This document shows, piece after piece, positions 8,518-15,559 of a stretch of DNA of 35,156 nt; positions within the stretch are counted from its first letter, which is position 1; each line of letters opens with the position of its first letter. The stretch is taken from NCBI GenBank assembly GCA_964356315.1, contig CAYHHA010000015.1, positions 1 to 35,156 of the forward strand. The letters are read 5' to 3'. The position numbers and the translations under genes were made by a program. The notes under the pieces were generated by a model. That model worked only from the letters and a program-made list of their open reading frames with translations. It had not been told where the DNA came from and ran no database searches. The DNA comes from CAYGFH01 sp964356315. Its GTDB lineage: Bacteria; Patescibacteriota; Microgenomatia; UBA10105; UBA927.

Positions 8518-9875
8518 GTAAGTATTCCTCCCAAGGATAAAACAATTGATACGAGCTCATCCGTACGTGTTTTTAATATCTCCGCGGTATCTGCCTCCAC
8601 ATTCAGCCGCAATAACGGCTCAGTTTTGCTTGACCGTACATTAATCCAAAAGTCTTTATACCAAATACTGAGTCCATCAAGCTCATCAACTGACGTCGCA
8701 TCCGTGAAATGATTTTTGATGGCTTGCATTGCCCCAGGGATATCTGCAATTGCATAATTTAGTTCTCCACTTGCAGGATAAATATCCAGATCATGGACAA
8801 TTTCCGAGAATTTGCGACCGTCATGTGCGATCAGGGAAAGCATCATAAGAGCAGTCAGAACCCCAGATTCCGAATTAAAGAAATCGCGGTGATAATAATG
8901 CCCACTATGCTCACCGGCAAATATTGCATGAAACTTTCGCATGAAATTCTTCATGAAACTATGTCCCACACGTACTCGTTCATATTTTCCGCCGAACTTC
9001 TCGATTGTTTGCGGAACTACCCGTCCACATACTGCACTATACAAAATATATTCACCTGGATGAGATTTTAATATCAATCGCGAAAGAAGCGCGGTCACGA
9101 GAGTGCCCGAGACAAATCGTCCAGTATCATCCACAAAGAATACACGGTCAGCGTCCCCATCGAAGGTTAAGCCTATGTCAGCGCCCACTTCTTTCATTTT
9201 TGACACTAAATCCGCATTGTTTTTCTCTACAAGTGGATTCGGTGTGTGATTTGGGAAATGTCCATCCAGATCAAAGTATAGCGGTGTTATATCAAAGGGA
9301 AGTCCTTCAAATATCTGTGGCACTAATTTTCCAGCCATACCGTTCCCAGCGTCCACGACGATCTTAAGCGGTTTGAGAGAAGTGAGGTCTATAAGTGAGA
9401 GTACTTTTTCGCGCCACTGGGAAAACACGTCAATTTGCGTGACAATTCCTGGATCTGACGCAGGGTCTGGCGGTACATCGTTTACCATCGCCTTTATGTC
9501 AGCCAGTCCCGAATCTCCACTGACTGCTATTGGTCCTTTTAAGACAATCTTTAGCCCGTTATATTGCGGAGGATTATGAGAGGCTGAAATCATAATAGAC
9601 ATATCGTACTCTCTGGTTCCGGAGATAAAATAGGATTGCTCCGTGCCCGTAAGCCCTGCATCAAACACGTTCACGCCACAATGGGTGAAAGCGGAAATAA
9701 GTCCATCTCGGATTTCTTCGCCGGAGAGGCGCATATCGCGACAGATAGCGACACTTTTTGGATGAAATTTTTTCACAATGGCAAATCCGATTGCCTTGGC
9801 AACGTCGCCATTTATCTGCTCTGGATACGTACCGCGGACATCATAATCTTTGAACATGGAGAGATCTGTAATCAT
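8514..9875 (-). CDS. Phosphomannomutase/phosphoglucomutase
   Basis: Alpha-D-phosphohexomutase that moves phosphate between C1 and C6 of mannose or glucose, supplying precursors for surface polysaccharides. The four family signatures appear in order: FKDYDVRGTYP at the N-terminus, the phosphoserine loop MISASHNPPQYNG near residue 98, the metal loop FDGDADRVFFVDD near 240, and sugar-binding GEHSGHYY near 325. The C-terminal phosphate-binding part is seen as WINVRSSKTEPLLRLNVEA. I chose the ATG at 9875 because it forms an ATGA overlap with holA. An in-frame ATG at 9890 would add five residues, and neither has a Shine-Dalgarno. Confidence 0.92.
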   Translation of the reverse strand: MITDLSMFKDYDVRGTYPEQINGDVAKAIGFAIVKKFHPKSVAICRDMRLSGEEIRDGLISAFTHCGVNVFDAGLTGTEQSYFISGTREYDMSIMISASHNPPQYNGLKIVLKGPIAVSGDSGLADIKAMVNDVPPDPASDPGIVTQIDVFSQWREKVLSLIDLTSLKPLKIVVDAGNGMAGKLVPQIFEGLPFDITPLYFDLDGHFPNHTPNPLVEKNNADLVSKMKEVGADIGLTFDGDADRVFFVDDTGRFVSGTLVTALLSRLILKSHPGEYILYSAVCGRVVPQTIEKFGGKYERVRVGHSFMKNFMRKFHAIFAGEHSGHYYHRDFFNSESGVLTALMMLSLIAHDGRKFSEIVHDLDIYPASGELNYAIADIPGAMQAIKNHFTDATSVDELDGLSIWYKDFWINVRSSKTEPLLRLNVEADTAEILKTRTDELVSIVLSLGGILT

Positions 9876-10561
9876 AGGGAAATAATACATTGTTCTAAAT
9901 GCTCCGCCATACTGTATGGGGATACACCTGTTTTTATACTGACTTCTGCATCATGTAACTGCGTATACAATTGCAGGAGTTTACCCATCGTAAATGACTT
10001 AGATTGTGTTGTCAACCGACCGAGTTGCCACGGGGCGACACCCTCTGGAGTCGCTCCATCTGCAATTTGAATAAGCTGTCGAAGACGTTTTTCCAACATA
10101 TTTGCGACGAGTTCTGGAGCGTCCTGTTTTTTTAGTTCGCCGAATAAAGTGAGCAGTGGCTTCGTATTTCCTGGGCGAATACCATCGAGAAGTTGAAAAA
10201 TAATCACGGGGAGCTTGAATAACCTCGTGCTGAGGTCTTTCCCGAGGCTTTTTGTCACCGTAGCGCCTACTTCTTTGTCTTCCCACACGATAATATCTAT
10301 GGATGCTCCACTGCGAGCGAGAATAGATCCATACTCCTCAATCTTTTTGGGGAGTCTGCCGATTTTCCCAAATAATCTTTCGATAACAACGAGTAAATCA
10401 CCTCCGAACATAGATGATGATTCGAGAGATTGTATAAGAACGCTTGTCTCAATCGAGCGTCCGTCTAGACTGCGAATTTCTTTGCCGACTGCTTTTTCTT
10501 TCAAAAGATGCAGTTCATTTCGGGAAGCTTCGATGTAGTCTCCGTGAAGCAGTGTAATCAT
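9872..10561 (-). CDS. holA: DNA polymerase III delta subunit
   Basis: Clamp-loader subunit that opens the sliding clamp for chromosome replication. At 229 aa it is much shorter than E. coli HolA (343). The family shape is recognisable: MITLLHGDYIEASRNEL at the start (the fold that carries FxxYGxD-like N-terminal motifs in this family), SSSMFGGDLLVVIERLF in the first third, and a C-terminal helical part with QLGRLTTQSKSFTMGKLLQLYTQLHDAEVSIKTG, close to the delta C-terminal LxxxDxxIKTG pattern. It overlaps both neighbours by ATGA (10558-10561 and 9872-9875), placing a replication subunit inside a sugar-phosphate operon, an order probably conserved only locally. Confidence 0.8.
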   Translation of the reverse strand: MITLLHGDYIEASRNELHLLKEKAVGKEIRSLDGRSIETSVLIQSLESSSMFGGDLLVVIERLFGKIGRLPKKIEEYGSILARSGASIDIIVWEDKEVGATVTKSLGKDLSTRLFKLPVIIFQLLDGIRPGNTKPLLTLFGELKKQDAPELVANMLEKRLRQLIQIADGATPEGVAPWQLGRLTTQSKSFTMGKLLQLYTQLHDAEVSIKTGVSPYSMAEHLEQCIISL

Positions 10562-10980
10562 ATGCTCGCGAGCATGGCCCTGGCTTGCTCTAAGAGAGGC
10601 ATATTACTATCAGGGTAGCCGATGTCTATACCAGCATGCTCAAGGGGTACCCATGTGGGATCATGAATCCCCTCCGCTAACTGCCCAACGGGAAGCGCAT
10701 CTCCCATATATTGAAAAACAAAATAGTACACGGTTTTATGTACCGGACCGTTTCGCGTATAGATATACTGAAGTGGGATAAGTGCACCAAGAAAAATCAG
10801 TGCATGAAGCCCTACTTCTTCGGCAATCTCTCTGACTGCTGTTTCTTCTTTCGTCTCCCCCTCTTCGATTTTTCCTTTGGGAAAAGTCCAAGCACCACTT
10901 GTATCGCGAATCCGTAGGATTTCCCATGTATTTTGTCTGTACCTCACGATAAGTCCCCCTGCTGAAATTTCTGTTTTCAT
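10558..10980 (-). CDS. NUDIX hydrolase
   Basis: Hydrolyses a nucleoside diphosphate linked to another moiety, with Mg2+. The 140-aa protein has a textbook Nudix box, GKIEEGETKEETAVREIAEE followed by VG (G-x5-E-x7-RE-x2-EE-x-G), near residues 36-57. ISAGGLIVRYRQNTWEILRI at the N-terminus matches the first strands of the fold. The first part resembles the Ap4A hydrolase/MutT-like group (AGGLIV, WTFPKGKIE), so diadenosine polyphosphate or oxidised nucleotide cleavage is plausible but unproven. It is the first gene of the ATGA-coupled run with holA, the mutase and the isomerase. Confidence 0.9.
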   Translation of the reverse strand: MKTEISAGGLIVRYRQNTWEILRIRDTSGAWTFPKGKIEEGETKEETAVREIAEEVGLHALIFLGALIPLQYIYTRNGPVHKTVYYFVFQYMGDALPVGQLAEGIHDPTWVPLEHAGIDIGYPDSNMPLLEQARAMLASI

Positions 10981-10995
10981 AGTGCGTATATACGA

Positions 10996-12174
10996 TTATT
11001 CACGTTTTTTATAATACTTCTTCCCTTTGAGTTTGTCAGGAAGGAAATCTTCTGGTGAATACATCTGATAGCCTTTGCCATACTCGAGATCTTTCATAAG
11101 CTTTGTGGGAGCATTTCTGATAACCAGAGGGATAGGGAGATTTCCAAACTGCTTTACATCCGAAAGCGCTGAAAAATACGCATCATACGCGCTTCGGTCT
11201 TTTTTGGCGGTGCATAAATAGACAACGCCATGCGCCAGATTGATCTGCGCCTCCGGATAGCCGATTTTGTTGCACGCATCAAAGACAGCATTTGCCACTA
11301 CCAGAGCGGTCGGTTGGGAAACGCCGATGTCTTCGGACGCAAATATCACCATGCGACGGGCTATAAACAATGCATCTTCCCCAGCGGATACCATCCGCGC
11401 CAGATAATAGAGCGCGGCATCGACGTTACTGGCTCGCATAGATTTGATAAATGCACTGATCGTGTTGTAGTGTTCTTCACCGGACTGGTCGTATTGAAGC
11501 ATTTTCTTCTGCGCCGCATCTTCGATATGGGTGACCGTTATGTTCTTTTTTTGAGCGAACTGAGCGGCAATTTCCAAAATATTTAGAAGACTGCGACCGT
11601 CTCCATTTGCCACCTCTTTCAAAAACGCTATAGCATCGTCATCTATCTTTACTTGCAGGTAGGAAACGCCCCGAGTGATGAGATGTCCTAGATCTTCGTC
11701 TGATAATTGTTTGATGACAATAACACGACAGCGAGAAAGAAGCGGGGCAATGACTTCAAACGATGGGTTTTCTGTTGTGGCACCGATGAAGATGACAGTC
11801 CCCTTTTCCACATGTGGCAACAGTGCGTCCTGTTGGGTTTTGTTAAACCTATGGATCTCATCTAGGAAAAATACCGTCTTTTTTCCCAATTCAAGTCGCT
11901 CTTCGGATTCTTTGATAATTCGCCTGACATCGGCAAGTGTAGAGGTGACGGCACTATGAGATTCAAACGTCGCGTCGGTAATCGTAGCCATGAGCTCTGC
12001 GAGGGTCGTCTTCCCGCATCCTGGTGGACCCCAAAAAATCATAGATGGTAAAAAATGTGTAGATAGAAATTTATGAAGTATCCCGTCTTTACCCACCAGA
12101 TGCGCTTGACCAATAACATCGTCCAGAGTTTTTGGACGAAGCTTTTGTGCTAACGGTGTATTGTCTTGTGTCAT
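10996..12174 (-). CDS. rarA: Replication-associated recombination protein RarA (MgsA family AAA+ ATPase)
   Basis: AAA+ ATPase related to clamp loaders that acts at stalled replication forks. Motifs: QKLRPKTLDDVIGQAHLVG at the N-terminus, Walker A GPPGCGKTTLAELMA, Walker B VFFLDEIHRFNKTQQD, sensor 1 GATTENPSFE, and the arginine-finger region LLSRCRVIVI. The C-terminal half (EDIGVSQPTALVVANAVF, YLCTAKKDRSAYDA) matches the MgsA tetramerisation domain. I place the start at the ATG at 12174 (392 aa) because TATACT, a plausible -10 box, lies just upstream. The longer in-frame form from 12237 adds 21 residues that no RarA has. It sits beside dinB, and both act in replication past DNA damage. Confidence 0.92.
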   Translation of the reverse strand: MTQDNTPLAQKLRPKTLDDVIGQAHLVGKDGILHKFLSTHFLPSMIFWGPPGCGKTTLAELMATITDATFESHSAVTSTLADVRRIIKESEERLELGKKTVFFLDEIHRFNKTQQDALLPHVEKGTVIFIGATTENPSFEVIAPLLSRCRVIVIKQLSDEDLGHLITRGVSYLQVKIDDDAIAFLKEVANGDGRSLLNILEIAAQFAQKKNITVTHIEDAAQKKMLQYDQSGEEHYNTISAFIKSMRASNVDAALYYLARMVSAGEDALFIARRMVIFASEDIGVSQPTALVVANAVFDACNKIGYPEAQINLAHGVVYLCTAKKDRSAYDAYFSALSDVKQFGNLPIPLVIRNAPTKLMKDLEYGKGYQMYSPEDFLPDKLKGKKYYKKRE

Positions 12175-12245
12175 ATCGCGTTTTTTATCCCTCAATGGCT
12201 TGAAGTATACTCTATTTTTATACCTATATCGACCCAATCTGCATC

Positions 12246-13601
12246 TTATACTTTGCCAAATGAAATCCTATCTAAGACTTTTTGTTTTGCCTGAAGCATG
12301 CGCGCTGGAGTGACGGTAAAATCTCCATACTTTGCACTAAGTGTATCTATGCACTGTGTCACACATTCTTTTTTCGTGTCTGATTCCAAAAGCGATTGCT
12401 GTGTATACAAATCTTTTGACAACCGATAGCAACTCACGGCAAGATTGCGAACAGGGAGATCTGGGGCTGATTGTAGTATCGTTTTGGCGTGAAAGAAAAA
12501 ATCATTGCTTGCGTAGATGGGCTGAGACAAAAGCTCTTGCGCATGCCAGTAATCTCTATATGATCCGTATTGAAGAGCAATCGTAATTCCTCTGGCCATA
12601 TATCCGGAAGTGCGCAACCGATTTCCCATTTTTACTACCAATTGGGACAATACTTGCCAAAGCTCTGGATCAGAGGGAGTAAGCGGTGTGCCCAATGCAT
12701 GTGAGTGGCCGAAACTTTTCTGCTTTGACTCACTGCAACCTTGAGCGAATGAGACTCCTGTTCCAAATGAGCTATACCTCACGCCATCCTCATAGCCGTG
12801 AAGCCTCTGCCACCACTGCCTCCCCACAATAGATTTAAATGCTTTGTGAAGAGTTGGGGCGTCAGCATGAAGAAGCGCGTACGGCGTATAAATCCCCGCT
12901 TTCCTCAATCTCGTAGCGTTTCCAGTTTTTATACCGCAGAGATCTTCTAGTCTCATCTCGGAAAATACCCGAACAATTGTATCGCGAGTGAGCAGGTCCA
13001 TACCGTCCGGTTTATGAAGTCCGGAGGCAATTTTTGCGAGGTATCTGTTCGGCGCAATACCGATGGAAACAGTGATCCATTCGCCTATTTCACTTTTTAT
13101 CCTTTTTTTTATTTCCAATCCTATATTTTTCATTGCCTGCTCTGTTTGTTGAATCATGAATGATGAAGTATGAATAATGGATTGAGCACTTATACCCTGT
13201 GTATTCCCATAATTCATACTTCGTAATTCAGTACTTAGTCGTGGAGTTCCCGCCAGATCCAACACCATCTCGTCTATAGACTCTACGCTCAGATTTGGCG
13301 TATATGATCCTAATATGGCTTTTAATTGATGGTTTACGAATCTGTATTTATCCGGATCCGGAGGAAGTACTGTGACGTATGGACAGCGGGCCTTGGCTTC
13401 TTTGACTCGCATGCCAGTACCTATCCCTATAGCCTTTGCCTCCCGCGAGGCCGCCAGAATACAGCCATGATCCTCTGCATAAGCGGCAACAACGGTCGGC
13501 TTCCCCCGAAGACGCGGATTTGCCTGTTGCTCTATGGTTGCAAAACAGGAATTGATATCCACATGCATGGTCGTAGGTGGGAGTGGGTTAAATTCAAGCA
13601 T
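12246..13601 (-). CDS. dinB: Y-family DNA polymerase (DNA polymerase IV type)
   Basis: Error-prone translesion polymerase. MHVDINSCFATIEQQ near residue 12 holds the first catalytic Asp and the aromatic residue after it. CPYVTVLPPDPDKYR and SVESIDEMVLDLAG carry the second acidic pair (DE), and VSIGIAPNRYLAKIASGLHKPDG completes the palm. The thumb and helix-hairpin-helix region (EDLCGIKTGNATRLRKAGI) and a little-finger domain follow. The 451 aa are long for DinB (about 350-410). Part of the excess is an in-frame insert of about 30 residues between LAGTPRL and QAMKNIGLEIKK, encoded by an inverted repeat (see the repeat entry at 13158-13229). The start could be 13601 or the internal ATG at 13568, and neither has a Shine-Dalgarno. 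Confidence 0.9.
   Translation of the reverse strand: MLEFNPLPPTTMHVDINSCFATIEQQANPRLRGKPTVVAAYAEDHGCILAASREAKAIGIGTGMRVKEAKARCPYVTVLPPDPDKYRFVNHQLKAILGSYTPNLSVESIDEMVLDLAGTPRLSTELRSMNYGNTQGISAQSIIHTSSFMIQQTEQAMKNIGLEIKKRIKSEIGEWITVSIGIAPNRYLAKIASGLHKPDGMDLLTRDTIVRVFSEMRLEDLCGIKTGNATRLRKAGIYTPYALLHADAPTLHKAFKSIVGRQWWQRLHGYEDGVRYSSFGTGVSFAQGCSESKQKSFGHSHALGTPLTPSDPELWQVLSQLVVKMGNRLRTSGYMARGITIALQYGSYRDYWHAQELLSQPIYASNDFFFHAKTILQSAPDLPVRNLAVSCYRLSKDLYTQQSLLESDTKKECVTQCIDTLSAKYGDFTVTPARMLQAKQKVLDRISFGKV
13158..13229. repeat. Inverted repeat inserted in frame inside dinB
   Basis: Arms 13158-13180 and 13207-13229 (23 nt each) are inverted copies matching at 20 of 23 positions, around a 26-nt loop. 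The stretch keeps the dinB frame open and encodes the low-complexity residues between the two catalytic halves of the palm, where Y-family polymerases normally have a short link. This resembles the Rickettsia palindromic elements, which insert in frame in genes, but the sequence is different. Confidence 0.75.
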
Positions 13602-13640
13602 ATCTATTTTTGATATTGGACTCTGGATATTGGATCAAAA

Positions 13641-13690
13641 CGAGATTGCCACGTCGCCCCGACGTGTCGTCGTGACTCCTCGCAATGACA
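13641..13690. repeat. Half copy of the palindromic dispersed repeat
   Basis: Its right end, GACTCCTCGCAATGACA, matches the right end of the copies at 3286 and 3501, with a related GATTGCCACGTCG-type interior. The left end is missing. A small tandem duplication, GATATTGGA-CTCTG-GATATTGGA, lies just before it. It occupies the gap between dinB and the next minus-strand gene. Confidence 0.6.
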
Positions 13691-13698
13691 ATCAGTAT

Positions 13699-13947
13699 TT
13701 ATCCATCTATTTCCAATAATTTCCATCCTAATGTTTCGCTATCAAAGCGGAGTTTAAACTGAGATATGCCGTCGGTAACACTAAAAATATGAATAAGCAC
13801 TCGACCCTCTCGGAGGGTATGATGCAGTCCAATTTTTATCATCATATACCGTGCTCCACGCCAATGGAGAACCCATGGATATGCTATGTTTTTGATATGA
13901 TTGGACAATAAATCGACGGAGACACATTCATCTATTTGAGTTACCAT
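13699..13947 (-). CDS. Hypothetical protein, 82 aa
   Basis: A small soluble protein that I do not recognise. It has regular hydrophobic/charged alternation (WVLHWRGARYMMIKIGLHHT, VLIHIFSVTDGISQFKLRFD), suggesting a compact beta-sheet fold. I chose the ATG at 13947, preceded by AGGTG. The longer in-frame reading from 14010 adds a hydrophobic 21-residue stretch lying over the probable promoter region of tdk, so I treat it as non-coding. It is divergent from tdk. Confidence 0.6.
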   Translation of the reverse strand: MVTQIDECVSVDLLSNHIKNIAYPWVLHWRGARYMMIKIGLHHTLREGRVLIHIFSVTDGISQFKLRFDSETLGWKLLEIDG

Positions 13948-14026
13948 ACACCTATCATAAAATACCCGAACAAAAAAACAATAGATCGAAAATAATACGA
14001 ACAATATCAAAATTTAACTTTTTTGG

Positions 14027-14039
14027 TATACAATATAAT
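14027..14039 (+). promoter_or_regulatory. -10 boxes of thymidine kinase, start codon almost touching
   Basis: Two overlapping candidates are seen: TATACA (14027-14032, 10 nt before the ATG) and TATAAT (14034-14039, 3 nt before). No Shine-Dalgarno is present. The first would give a very short or absent leader. No clear -35 box is seen. Confidence 0.5.
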
Positions 14040-14042
14040 TGT

Positions 14043-14618
14043 ATGAAAAAACACTCGGGATATCTGGAAGTTATTGCAGGACCTATGTACTGTGGAAAAA
14101 CGGAGGAATTGATTCGTCAGGTAAAACGCGCAAGTATAGGCAGGAAAAAAGTGCAGGTCTTTAAGCATGCTATAGATACGCGCTACGGCAAAGAAAAGAA
14201 GGTGTATTCTCATGCAGGTCTGAGCTTTAAATCACATTTGATAACGGAGGCCTCTCAGATACTGAAAAAACTTCATAAAAATACACAAATAGTAGCGATC
14301 GACGAAGCGCAGTGGTTTGGACAAGACTTGATTCCCGTGGTGAGCGAACTAGTGGAAAAAGGAGTACGGGTTATGGTAGCAGGACTTGCACTAACCTATG
14401 ACCGACAACCATTCGCCCCGATGCCGACGTTAATGGCGATGGCCGACCATGTGACAAAACTCTCTGCGGTCTGCACCATCTGTGGAAATGACGCGGTATT
14501 TCACAAACGCATCACTAAAACGTCCATAACTAACCCACTTGAGGCCGATCCATCGCTTGTCGGACGATTAGATTCCTACGAAGCCAGATGTCGAAGTTGC
14601 TTTACTAAGCTTCCATAA
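14043..14618 (+). CDS. tdk: Thymidine kinase
   Basis: Type II thymidine kinase, salvaging thymidine to dTMP with ATP. At 191 aa it has the family length. The P-loop GPMYCGKTEELI (13-24), Walker B-like DEAQWF near residue 86, and the lasso domain with zinc ligands CTICGNDA and CRSC near residues 141 and 181 are all present. VSELVEKGVRVMVAGLALTYDRQPF and LMAMADHVTKLSAVC match the conserved substrate-binding stretch. Salvage enzymes of this kind fit an organism with limited nucleotide synthesis. It has its own promoter and stands alone on the plus strand. Confidence 0.95.
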   Translation: MKKHSGYLEVIAGPMYCGKTEELIRQVKRASIGRKKVQVFKHAIDTRYGKEKKVYSHAGLSFKSHLITEASQILKKLHKNTQIVAIDEAQWFGQDLIPVVSELVEKGVRVMVAGLALTYDRQPFAPMPTLMAMADHVTKLSAVCTICGNDAVFHKRITKTSITNPLEADPSLVGRLDSYEARCRSCFTKLP

Positions 14619-14717
14619 ACAAACATATACGATGGAGATCGATTGAATAATAGACCATCCACCCTCTTGCAAAAAAACTCGTCTACGTGATATACAACGC
14701 TATCCCGCCCAAACACA

Positions 14718-15296
14718 ATGACAGAACGATATTCATACCAAGGACGAGATACTGATCACGAAGAAAGGGAACTCTGGTCTACGACTGGAGCATTTCGCGC
14801 AAATGAACAATCTGTAGATTTATTCATACAGACAACGCACCCTTCGTTTCTCTATGAAACACGTTGTTTTAAAAGAATTTGTGATAAGCTTGAACCAGAA
14901 CAATTCGCTATTGGTCCACATTTAGTAGATTACCTACTCCAAGACGATGATTGGAATACTCGCATTCGACCTGATGGATTGATTTTTACCCATGGGCATG
15001 ACCACTGGACGCTATCTACAATTATCGAAATACGATCGGGAAAACTTGGAGCACACAGAAAACTCCGAGGTTTTTCCGAATTACTGCAAGCGTTTCGGAC
15101 AACACCGAGATTTCTTCCCAGCTTATTACAGGACACAATTGGCGATATGTACCAAATACCAAAAAATATATACATTCCTGAAGATCGAGATTTGCATGTC
15201 ATTTTTGCCGGCCCAACAGATACACAGCTTCCTTCAAGTGGATATGGACAAATGTTTACCCTTAGCACTATGAAAATACCTATGAAACACTCATAG
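14718..15296 (+). CDS. Hypothetical protein, possible PD-(D/E)XK-like fold
   Basis: 192 aa, with no signal peptide or membrane segment. The middle reads RIRPDGLIFTHGHDHW and then TIIEIRSGKLG. The order PD, then a hydrophobic strand, then E-I-R-S-G-K resembles the PD-(D/E)XK nuclease core (E-x-K), with Arg or Gly positions altered, so the assignment is weak. The rest is unfamiliar. No Shine-Dalgarno is seen before the ATG. It is the last gene before the tRNA-Glu attachment site, so it marks the chromosomal left flank of the integrated element. Confidence 0.65.
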   Translation: MTERYSYQGRDTDHEERELWSTTGAFRANEQSVDLFIQTTHPSFLYETRCFKRICDKLEPEQFAIGPHLVDYLLQDDDWNTRIRPDGLIFTHGHDHWTLSTIIEIRSGKLGAHRKLRGFSELLQAFRTTPRFLPSLLQDTIGDMYQIPKNIYIPEDRDLHVIFAGPTDTQLPSSGYGQMFTLSTMKIPMKHS

Positions 15297-15338
15297 CGAT
15301 GTCTGACATAGGACTAGAGAAAATACATGAAAAAATGG

Positions 15339-15344
15339 TATAAT
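15339..15344 (+). promoter_or_regulatory. -10 box of the original tRNA-Glu promoter
   Basis: TATAAT lies 38 nt before the orphan 5' half of tRNA-Glu, but no good -35 box is seen. A small hairpin, ACGCC-GTAT-GGCGT, followed by GCTTTTT (15356-15376) sits between this box and the tRNA half and could be a weak terminator. If the promoter is active, its transcript would run through the tRNA half into the integrase gene. Confidence 0.45.
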
Positions 15345-15382
15345 TAAAAATAGTTACGCCGTATGGCGTGCTTTTTGTCCTT

Positions 15383-15425
15383 GCCCCCATCGTCTAGCGG
15401 CCTAGGACAACGGGTTTTCAGCCCG
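15383..15425 (+). pseudogene. 5' half of tRNA-Glu; left attachment site of element 1
   Basis: These 43 nt are identical to the first 43 nt of the intact tRNA-Glu at 28983, from the first acceptor base through the anticodon loop (TTTTCAG) and into the 3' side of the anticodon stem. The sequence then diverges completely. The flanks before it also differ. This is the signature of site-specific integration within the anticodon arm of a tRNA gene, leaving an orphan half at the integrase end. Confidence 0.85.
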
Positions 15426-15463
15426 AAGTCCCAACATATGATGGAGACGTAACAATTAAATCA

Positions 15464-15525
15464 GCCCTGTTTGCCTAGCGGTCTAGGAAACAGTAATTTC
15501 GGTTCGATTCCGAAGCAGGGCACCA
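15464..15525 (+). pseudogene. tRNA-like sequence without an anticodon arm
   Basis: The 5' GCCCTGT pairs with the 3' GCAGGGC as a 7-bp acceptor (one G-U pair). The T arm, TTCGG-TTCGATT-CCGAA, is perfect and canonical, and ACCA follows the acceptor. The D arm, GCCTAGCGGTCTAGGA, closely matches that of tRNA-Glu. Only 9 nt lie between the D arm and the T arm, against 24 in tRNA-Glu, so the anticodon arm is absent. The 5' part can alternatively fold as CTGTTT/AAACAG with CCTA/TAGG. It looks like a tRNA relic, perhaps from an earlier integration, or a tRNA-mimicking RNA. Confidence 0.65.
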
Positions 15526-15559
15526 AAGCAAGTTAAATCTTGCATAAGGGGCAACCTAT

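Noticed and set aside
15383..15525. A single intron-split tRNA made of the 5' half and the downstream 3' part
   Set aside because: The acceptor ends do not pair (GCCCCCA with GCAGGGC), and the second part has its own acceptor and D arm. The 38-nt spacer is too short for a group I intron.
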